A DNA stretch of 43,113 bases, taken from positions 1 to 43,113 of the forward strand of contig JAGXTF010000029.1 of the NCBI GenBank assembly GCA_018333525.1, given 5' to 3'. Positions within the stretch are counted from its first letter, which is position 1. Each line of letters opens with the position of its first letter. The notes beneath the pieces were generated by a model. That model did not search any database, was not told the DNA's origin, and saw only the letters and a program-made list of their open reading frames with translations. The translations under genes were made by a program, and so were the position numbers. Positions 37,345 to 43,113 of the stretch are shown piece after piece. Source of the DNA: Bacteroidota bacterium. GTDB taxonomy: Bacteria > Bacteroidota > Bacteroidia > NS11-12g > UBA955.

Positions 37345-38412
37345 ATGCGCAAAGACTCCAGAAAATTCCTTGAAAGTTATTTAAACAATGCATCGCCAAC
37401 AGGCTTTGAATCCAGCGGACAAAAGCTTTGGCTGGATTATATGAAACCTTATATAGATGATTATATTGTAGATACTTACGGCACTGCCGTTGGTGTTATT
37501 AATCCGGATAAGAAATACAAAGTGGTAATAGAAGCCCATGCGGATGAAATCAGCTGGTTTGTAAACCACATTACCGATGATGGTTATATTTATGTGATTC
37601 GCAATGGTGGCAGCGATTTTCAGATTGCCCCTTCTATGCGCGTTAATATTTACGGGGAAAAAGGCATTGTGGAAGGCATTTTTGGCTGGCCGGCCATCCA
37701 TGTGCGCATGGACAAAAACCCTGAAACATCGCAGGATAACGTGTTTATTGATATTGGATGTGCTACACGTGAAGAAGTGGAGAAAAAGGGCGTGTTTATT
37801 GGTTCTGTGGCCGTTTTTCAGGATGAAATGACCTGGCTGAACGAAAAATACATTGTTGGGCGCGCTTTGGATAACCGTATGGGAGGATTTATGATAGCCG
37901 AAGTAGCCAGAAAGCTTCATGAGAACAAGAAAAAACTGCCATTTACCCTCTATGTGGTGAACAGCGTTCAGGAAGAAATTGGCCTGCGCGGTGCGGAAAT
38001 GATCAGTAGAAGGCTAAAACCCGATGTCGCTATCGTTACGGATGTAACGCATGACACTTGTTCCCCGCTCTATAACAAAAAGAAACAGGGTGACTGCAAA
38101 TGCGGCAAAGGCGCTGTATTAACCTGGGGACCTGCAGTACAAAACAATCTGCTTCAACTTTTATTGAAAACAGCCAAAGACAAGAAGATCTCATTTCAAC
38201 GCTCGGCGGTGAGCCGAAGCACCGGTACCGATACGGACAGCTTTGCATATAGCGCCCATGGCGTGGCTTCTGCCCTTATTTCGCTTCCTTTGAAGTACAT
38301 GCATACCACTGTGGAAATGGTGCATGAAGACGATGTGCATAGCTGCATTGACCTCATTTATGAATCTGTTTTACAGATCAAAGCAGGACAGGATTTCAGA
38401 TATTTTAAGTAA
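37345..38412 (+). CDS. M42-family metallopeptidase (glutamyl-aminopeptidase type)
   Basis: This 355-residue cytoplasmic protein shows the M42 layout with two-metal ligands: His65 and Asp67 (EAHADEI), Asp176 (RALDNRMGG, bridging), the catalytic pair Glu210-Glu211 (VQEEIGLRG), Asp233 (VTDVTHD) and His320 (KYMHTTVEM). A dimerisation-type insert lies between residues 75 and 165. These enzymes remove N-terminal residues from peptides and form large TET-like oligomers. The KKKQGDCKCGKG loop (about residues 245-256) with two cysteines is unusual. The acyltransferase gene follows 7 bases behind, so the two are probably co-transcribed. Confidence 0.92.
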   Translation: MRKDSRKFLESYLNNASPTGFESSGQKLWLDYMKPYIDDYIVDTYGTAVGVINPDKKYKVVIEAHADEISWFVNHITDDGYIYVIRNGGSDFQIAPSMRVNIYGEKGIVEGIFGWPAIHVRMDKNPETSQDNVFIDIGCATREEVEKKGVFIGSVAVFQDEMTWLNEKYIVGRALDNRMGGFMIAEVARKLHENKKKLPFTLYVVNSVQEEIGLRGAEMISRRLKPDVAIVTDVTHDTCSPLYNKKKQGDCKCGKGAVLTWGPAVQNNLLQLLLKTAKDKKISFQRSAVSRSTGTDTDSFAYSAHGVASALISLPLKYMHTTVEMVHEDDVHSCIDLIYESVLQIKAGQDFRYFK

Positions 38413-38419
38413 AACCTAA

Positions 38420-39292
38420 TTGTCCATCTGGTTTCGTATCCTGGTGTTGCCCTGGCTGTGGCTTATTTCTATTTTGCCATTTCCCATGCTTTACGGGTTT
38501 TCCAACTTCCTGTCCTTTTTGGTTTATCGGGTTATTGGATATCGCAAGGCTATTGTGCGCCAAAATCTGAAGAACTCCTTTCCGGAGAAAACCGAAGCGC
38601 AACTTCTCGCGATAGAGAAAAAGTTCTACCTGCACCTCACCGACTTAATTCTGGAGACTATAAAAGGGATGACCATAACTGCGAAAAGCCTTCAAAAGCG
38701 AATGCGCATTGCCAACCCTGAAATATTTTCACAGTTAAATAGCGATAAACGAAGTTCCATTGTAGTAATGAGCCATTGCGGTAACTGGGAATGGGTATGC
38801 GATGCAGCCCAAATCAGTGTTTCGCAATACGCCCAATGTGTGTACAAGACTTTACATAATAAAAGCTGGGATGCCTGGTTTCTGATGGTAAGAAGCCGTT
38901 TTGGTACCGACCCCTTCCCTATGGAGAAAACACTCAGAATTATGGCGGGACAAAAGGACCAGGTTACTACTACTGCATTTATTGGAGACCAAAATCCATC
39001 ATCCGGCAAGAATGCATATTGGACAAGTTTTTTAAACCAGGAAACCTGTTTTATGATGGGAAGTGAGAAGATTGCAGTGAAACTGAACCAAACTGTGCTG
39101 TATCTCGCAATTCACAAGGTAAAACGCGGATATTATGAATGCCATACGGAATTGCTTTGTGCCAATCCCGGAACTACCAAAGAAGGTGAAATTACAGAAA
39201 TGATTGCCAGTGCTACAGAGCGGGACATTTGCAGGCAACCGGAAAACTGGCTGTGGAGCCACCGCAGGTGGAAACATAAAAAACCGGAATAA
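38420..39292 (+). CDS. LpxL/HtrB-type lipid A acyltransferase
   Basis: This 290-residue protein has an N-terminal membrane segment (residues about 5-35) and the acyltransferase motif HCGNWE (His119 and Glu124, the HX4E/D signature) after FPEKTEAQLLAIEKKFYLHL, typical of late acyltransferases that add a secondary acyl chain to lipid A at the inner membrane. The later block GDQNPSSGKNAYWTSFLN and WLWSHRRWKHK near the C-terminus also match. The start is TTG at 38420, 7 bases after the M42 stop; the next ATG (residue 23) would cut into the membrane anchor. Acyl specificity cannot be read from the sequence. Confidence 0.87.
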   Translation: MSIWFRILVLPWLWLISILPFPMLYGFSNFLSFLVYRVIGYRKAIVRQNLKNSFPEKTEAQLLAIEKKFYLHLTDLILETIKGMTITAKSLQKRMRIANPEIFSQLNSDKRSSIVVMSHCGNWEWVCDAAQISVSQYAQCVYKTLHNKSWDAWFLMVRSRFGTDPFPMEKTLRIMAGQKDQVTTTAFIGDQNPSSGKNAYWTSFLNQETCFMMGSEKIAVKLNQTVLYLAIHKVKRGYYECHTELLCANPGTTKEGEITEMIASATERDICRQPENWLWSHRRWKHKKPE

Positions 39293-39295
39293 CCA

Positions 39296-39326
39296 TTGTG
39301 TTATAGCGATAAAGCTATTATTTTTG
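39296..39326 (+). promoter_or_regulatory. Promoter of the ArsR-type regulator
   Basis: TTG at 39296-39298, a 20-base spacer and TATTTTTG at 39319-39326 match the -33/-7 consensus. The leader before the ATG at 39351 is about 20 bases. Confidence 0.55.
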
Positions 39327-39350
39327 CAGCTTTAAGAATCTTAATAACCG

Positions 39351-39686
39351 ATGAAAGCCACGCAAGCCGCACAATTCGACGACAAATTAAAATCCCTGGC
39401 ATCTGCAGCAAAAGCCATTGCCCATCCTGCAAGGATTGCCATTCTTCAATTTCTTATTGAAAACAACAACCAAACCTGCAAGGACATTGTTGAGAAACTT
39501 CCATTCTCACAAAGTACAGTAAGTCAGCATCTTGCGGAGCTTAAACAAGCCGGATATATTGAAGGAAAGAGCTTTAAAACCAGCACTATTTACAGTATTG
39601 ACCAAACCGCATTGACAGAATTCAGGTTGGCATTTGAAGAGATCTTTGGAAGTTCCAGAGACAAGCGCCAGCTCAGTCTTTTTTAA
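39351..39686 (+). CDS. ArsR-family winged-helix regulator
   Basis: This 111-residue protein has the ArsR pattern: KAIAHPARIAILQFL, then the recognition helix LPFSQSTVSQHLAELKQAGYIEG (about residues 48-72) and a wing SFKTSTIYSID. No metal-binding cysteine box (CxC) is seen in the expected helix, so it may sense something other than metals. It has its own promoter. It ends 15 bases from the convergent XRE gene. Targets are unknown. Confidence 0.85.
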   Translation: MKATQAAQFDDKLKSLASAAKAIAHPARIAILQFLIENNNQTCKDIVEKLPFSQSTVSQHLAELKQAGYIEGKSFKTSTIYSIDQTALTEFRLAFEEIFGSSRDKRQLSLF

Positions 39687-39701
39687 AAGGAAATTTTAGG
39701 T

Positions 39702-40049
39702 TTAAAACTCTGAAACCCGGTTTTTCAGGATGTTGATTCTGGATGTTAAGTTATTGTAATTCAGGTCGTTTAACAGCTTAACCTCATCCAGTAATTTATC
39801 TACTTCTTTCCAGCGATCATCGCTGCCCCTCTCCCGTTTCATATCTCCTGTTCCAAGCAGTAACCAATCGGATGAGATATCCGGAAATTTCCGGAGGCAT
39901 TCCACGATCATTTCCATTCCCGGATTATTCCTTCCGCTGTTGATATGCGAAATTACCCCCTGGGAAACGTTTAGTTTTTGGGCAAATTCTCCTTTGCTAA
40001 GGCCGGAATCCTCCATTACAAGCAGCAATCGCAGTCCGACGTCTTTCAT
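39702..40049 (-). CDS. XRE-family helix-turn-helix regulator
   Basis: This 115-residue protein has an XRE-type HTH in residues about 5-58 (SGLSKGEFAQKLNVSQGVISHINSGRNNPG), a segment SSDWLLLGTGDM typical of phage-like and Bacteroidota Cro/CI regulators, and a short coiled-coil C-terminus (VDKLLDEVKLLNDLN). It is probably autoregulated: four TTTACAnnTGTAAA-type sites lie immediately upstream (40051-40121), and the first overlaps its -7 element. The -7 element ends 6 bases before the ATG, so the mRNA may be leaderless. No phage genes are seen. Confidence 0.86.
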   Translation of the reverse strand: MKDVGLRLLLVMEDSGLSKGEFAQKLNVSQGVISHINSGRNNPGMEMIVECLRKFPDISSDWLLLGTGDMKRERGSDDRWKEVDKLLDEVKLLNDLNYNNLTSRINILKNRVSEF

Positions 40050-40050
40050 C

Positions 40051-40121
40051 TATACAAATGTAAAATCGCCTTTTACAACTGTAAAAACAAGTTATTTACA
40101 TTTGTAAAACACAAATGTAAA
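40051..40121. promoter_or_regulatory. Array of four TTTACAnnTGTAAA operator sites
   Basis: Sites are centred at about 40057.5 (TATACAAATGTAAA), 40078.5 (TTTACAACTGTAAA, perfect), 40101.5 (TTTACATTTGTAAA, perfect) and 40114.5 (one good half). Centre spacings are 21, 23 and 13 bases, so the first three are on about the same face of the helix. They sit directly upstream of the XRE gene. Confidence 0.72.
40055..40062 (-). promoter_or_regulatory. -7 element of the XRE gene inside operator site 1
   Basis: The minus strand reads TACATTTG, a full match to TAnnTTTG, ending 6 bases before the ATG at 40049. The same element is the half of operator 1, so repressor binding would block it directly. Plus-strand TACATTTG at 40097-40104 is a second such element pointing away. 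Confidence 0.5.
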
Positions 40122-40470
40122 ACACAGCAAACACTGCCATGCTGACAGATGGAAATTGACTTGAACCTGTATAAATTTATGCTTTAGGTAGTATGCTATA
40201 AATACCTCATAATTAATACGTTAGAATATGTTATGTATGCTCTTTGACTTGTAATGAGTAAGGGATAGGAAAGGCAAGTTGGTTTATGGGAGAGTTTATA
40301 TAGGGCAATGATATATAAAGTTACACCAATAAAAATAGCAGGTTTGAAAGCTAAACAATGCTAAAGCGTTGAAGGTGTTCAGTGATATTGAAATTCCATC
40401 TGGAGTGTGTTGAACTGGGATTTACCATTCAAAATCCTGAATAAGAAGTCTTTGAATATTAATATGCCAT
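40122..40470. other. Non-coding stretch behind the operator array
   Basis: I see no ORF, RNA gene or strong hairpin here, although a plus-strand -7-like element (40097-40104) could drive a transcript into it. It ends at the stop of the repetitive T9SS gene. Confidence 0.4.
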
Positions 40471-43113
40471 TCACTCCACTACCACCCATTGGCTACCGTG
40501 GCTATCGCCGGAGGTGATTTCAAATAAATACAAACCTATAGCCGGCAAACGCACACTGGCATTTCCGCGGTTCAGATGTCCAAACACCACTACCCTGCCA
40601 CGGCTGTCCAGAATGCGGTATGTGGCATTTTGAAGGTTACTTTGAATATAGACTTCCGATTCCGGATCCGCAGGATTTGGATAAATTCGGAAACGGCCCT
40701 TTACCAGAGTCTGAGTTGCAGTGGTTTTAATTGCATGACAAGCAGAGGTATCTGTACAATATTGATTCTTTACCTCTACGGCAAAATTTCCTGTTTTACC
40801 CGGAGTATAAGCTTTGGAAGTTGCACCTGGAATTTTGGCATAGGCATTATCACAATCGAGCCATTGGTAAGAAACCCCGTTGGCATTGGATTGCAAGGTT
40901 GTTGCATTCATTCGGGTTACAGAAGTATCTATGTTATAAATGGTCAGATTCACCGTAACAGCTGTATCACAACCTGCACTTCCCTTTACCGTATCGGTAT
41001 AGGTACCATTGGATGTCCAAACCTTTTTACCGCCCGGTAAACGATACGCGTTGCATGCAGAAACATTCACGGTTTTTTTCAATGGCGGATTGATCGTAAG
41101 ATTCAATTGAATGACAAAGTTGCATCCATCCGAATTTGTAAAGTACTGATAATATGTGCCCGTTTGGGTATATGTAGTTCCGTTTACTTCAATACTTCCG
41201 CAGGCGGTTGAGTTTATCACCTGTAAGGTGCTGTTCTTTATGGTAATGTTGAGATATACATTGCTGTCGCAGCCATATTTGTTTTTCTTTTTAGAAAAGT
41301 ACACACCATTACTGTGATAGGTTACGTTTTGATAAATAACACTATCACAGCCGGTTTTATAAATCGTAGTATCGGAATGTTTCAGAATGGTGGCTTTAAT
41401 GGTTAAAATGCTGTCGCATCCTTTTGCCGAAGTCAACGTTTGGGTATAGGTTCCGGAAGCAGTGTATTTCACCTGATTCACCATTAAGCTGTCGCACTGG
41501 GTAAGATTAAGCTGTGTCGATTTTGTTTTATTTATGGTTAAAGAAAGTTGAAGGAGACTGTCGCAACCTTTGTAATTGGTCAGGTGCTGCGTATAGTTTC
41601 CTGTATTATAATAACTATTTCCATTTAATCGGAAACTATCGCAAGCAGTGCGGGATATTGAAGAATTACCGGATTTATTTACGATAAGATTTAAAAAAAC
41701 CACACTATCGCAACCTTTATATGTACTGAGTTTCTTCTGGTATTTGCCGCTGGTTTTATAGGTGTTTCCGTACCATACCATACTATCGCATACTGTACTG
41801 TTTACAGTAGAATTTTTGGTAGTATTTAAAGTTATTTTCAGGTTAATGGTACTGTCGCAACCCGCTTTGTTGGTGGTTTTCTGATTGTAATTGCCACTGC
41901 TAAAATATTTGGTACTTCTGAAAGAAATACTGTCGCAACCGTTTAAATTAATGGTTGTATCCGAGCTCTTTTTAATGGTGAGATTTAAGGTAACCACACT
42001 ATCACAACCCACGCTGTTGCTGTATTTTTTGGTATAGGTTCCGGAAGCTTTATATGTGATTCCAAAATAAATTGCACTGTCGCAAGAAGATGAAGTAATG
42101 GAATTTGCAGATGATTTTTTTACTGTTAAATTCAGCGTTACAACACTATCGCAACCTTTATAGGTAGTAAGTTTCTTCTGGTAATTGCCGCTGGTTTTAT
42201 AGGTGTTTCCATACCAAACCATACTATCACATACTGTACTGTTAATTGCAGAATATTTGGTAGAATTTAAAGTTATTTTCAGGTTGATTGTACTATCGCA
42301 ACCCGCTTTGTTGGTGGTTTTCTGCGCATAATTGCCACTGCTGAAATATTTGGTACTTCTGAAAGAAATACTGTCGCAACCGTTTAAATTAATGGTTGTA
42401 TCCGAGCTCTTTTTAATGGTTAAATTTAAAGTAACCACACTATCACAACCCAAGCTGTTGCTGTATTTTTTGGTATAAGTTCCGGAAGTTTTATATGTTG
42501 TTCCGAAATAGATTGCACTATCGCAGGAAGATGCAGAAATGGAATTTGCAGATGACTTTTTTACCGTTAAATTCAGCGTTACCACACTATCACAACCCTT
42601 GTAGGTAGTGAGTTTCTTCTGGTAATTGCCGCTGGATTTATAGGTGTTTCCATACCAAACCAAACTATCACAAACGGTACTGTTAATTGCAGAATATTTG
42701 GTAGAATTTAAAGTTATTTTCAGGTTGATTGTACTATCGCAACCCGCTTTGTTGGTGGTTTTCTGCGCATAATTACCACTGCTGAAATATTTGGTGCTTC
42801 TGAAAGTAATACTGTCGCAACCGGTTAAATTAATGGTTGTATCTGTACTCTTTTTAATGGTTAAATTTAAAGTAACCACACTATCACAACCTGCGCTGTT
42901 GCTGTATTTTTTGGTATAAGTTCCGGAAGTTTTATAAGTGGTTCCAAAATAAATTGCGCTGTCGCAGGAAGATGCTGTAATGGAATTTATAGTTGACTTT
43001 TTTACCGTTAAATTCAGCGTTACCACACTATCACAACCCTTGTAGCTAGTAAGTTTCTTCTGGTAATTGCCGCTGGTTTTATAGGTGTTTCCATACCAAA
43101 CCATACTATCACA
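40471..43113 (-). CDS. Repetitive T9SS type A surface protein, 5' end beyond window
   Basis: The frame runs off the window edge at 43113, so only the C-terminal 880 residues are seen. They consist of about 15 modules of 49 residues, each with CDS near the start, a YxxSGxY core, a GCDS motif near residue 27 and a TLNLTxKKS-like end. The first nine visible modules fall into three types (CDSMVWYGNTYK, CDSAIYFGTTYK, CDSISFRSTKYF) that recur in fixed order; later modules diverge. After the modules a short Ig-like part and a T9SS type A sorting domain (FRIYPNPADPESEVYI ... GLYLFEITSG) close the protein. The module fold is probably a small disulfide-linked beta-domain. A stalk or adhesin role is inferred. 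Confidence 0.88.
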   Translation of the reverse strand, partial: CDSMVWYGNTYKTSGNYQKKLTSYKGCDSVVTLNLTVKKSTINSITASSCDSAIYFGTTYKTSGTYTKKYSNSAGCDSVVTLNLTIKKSTDTTINLTGCDSITFRSTKYFSSGNYAQKTTNKAGCDSTINLKITLNSTKYSAINSTVCDSLVWYGNTYKSSGNYQKKLTTYKGCDSVVTLNLTVKKSSANSISASSCDSAIYFGTTYKTSGTYTKKYSNSLGCDSVVTLNLTIKKSSDTTINLNGCDSISFRSTKYFSSGNYAQKTTNKAGCDSTINLKITLNSTKYSAINSTVCDSMVWYGNTYKTSGNYQKKLTTYKGCDSVVTLNLTVKKSSANSITSSSCDSAIYFGITYKASGTYTKKYSNSVGCDSVVTLNLTIKKSSDTTINLNGCDSISFRSTKYFSSGNYNQKTTNKAGCDSTINLKITLNTTKNSTVNSTVCDSMVWYGNTYKTSGKYQKKLSTYKGCDSVVFLNLIVNKSGNSSISRTACDSFRLNGNSYYNTGNYTQHLTNYKGCDSLLQLSLTINKTKSTQLNLTQCDSLMVNQVKYTASGTYTQTLTSAKGCDSILTIKATILKHSDTTIYKTGCDSVIYQNVTYHSNGVYFSKKKNKYGCDSNVYLNITIKNSTLQVINSTACGSIEVNGTTYTQTGTYYQYFTNSDGCNFVIQLNLTINPPLKKTVNVSACNAYRLPGGKKVWTSNGTYTDTVKGSAGCDTAVTVNLTIYNIDTSVTRMNATTLQSNANGVSYQWLDCDNAYAKIPGATSKAYTPGKTGNFAVEVKNQYCTDTSACHAIKTTATQTLVKGRFRIYPNPADPESEVYIQSNLQNATYRILDSRGRVVVFGHLNRGNASVRLPAIGLYLFEITSGDSHGSQWVVVE
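41770..43113 (-). repeat. 441-bp higher-order tandem repeat within the surface gene
   Basis: Identical marker blocks recur at 41770, 42211, 42652 and 43093, exactly 441 bases (147 residues, three modules) apart, and continue beyond the window. Adjacent copies are nearly identical in nucleotides, including silent positions, which points to recent tandem duplication or gene conversion. Confidence 0.85.

Noticed and set aside
37381-37920. 179-codon minus-strand ORF
   Set aside because: It is the antisense of the M42 peptidase catalytic core, with no signal or domain of its own.
39702-40470. Prophage or integrated element at the XRE gene
   Set aside because: The regulator is phage-like, but no integrase, structural phage gene or attachment repeat is visible nearby.
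41770-43113. CRISPR array
   Set aside because: The repeats are 441 bases long, coding throughout and multiples of 3, with no short repeat-spacer pattern.

Overview
The window comes from a Bacteroidota genome. Five large secreted proteins end in type IX secretion (T9SS) C-terminal domains, of both the 'type A' and the gliding-associated 'type B' kind. Promoters match the Bacteroidota -7 element TAnnTTTG, there are many lipoproteins with a Cys-Lys-rich start, and GbsR-type and DUF393 proteins occur. The class or family cannot be fixed from this sequence alone. Both window ends cut through genes.

Layout. Positions 1-8630 (minus strand) hold one tightly packed transcription unit. Read from 8630 downwards it contains two linked lipoproteins with DUF1549/DUF4214-like sequence, a DUF1501-like protein with a twin-arginine-type leader, a lipoprotein with a cytochrome c-like CxxxxCH domain, a small lipoprotein, a 1165-residue T9SS type B protein with a CUB-like domain, and an NFACT-family protein cut by the window edge. 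Genes abut or overlap by 4 bases (TTGA, GTGA) or 26 bases. This is the best candidate for an undescribed cell-surface system. Divergent from it lies homogentisate 1,2-dioxygenase (hmgA), then a secreted TonB-C-like protein and a porin. Positions 12321-13363 are mostly non-coding, with a hairpin, a MITE-like inverted-repeat element and one small secreted protein.

Positions 13364-24001 (plus strand) hold a BNR/sortilin-type T9SS protein, a leaderless periplasmic-binding-protein-like protein, a giant MORN-repeat protein, and a GbsR-regulated operon (GbsR, DUF393/DCC protein, TIGR01777 epimerase). The GbsR operon carries two copies of a palindromic operator. Positions 23952-29478 (minus) hold a four-helix membrane protein and two large T9SS cargo proteins (choice-of-anchor V/Reeler-like with a CxxxxCH motif; IgGFc-binding-like). 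Positions 29637-36551 (plus) hold an M16 peptidase, gyrA and a TPR protein whose start lies inside the end of gyrA. Positions 36716-40049 hold a lipoprotein, an M42 aminopeptidase, an LpxL/HtrB-type acyltransferase, an ArsR regulator and an XRE regulator with its own operator array. Positions 40471-43113 (minus) hold the C-terminal part of a repetitive T9SS type A protein built of 49-residue modules in a 441-bp higher-order repeat.

Two regulatory themes stand out. At four genes the -7 element ends exactly 5-6 bases before the start codon, which predicts leaderless mRNAs. Two regulators (GbsR and XRE) have clear palindromic operators over their own promoters. Start codons other than ATG (TTG, GTG) are frequent.
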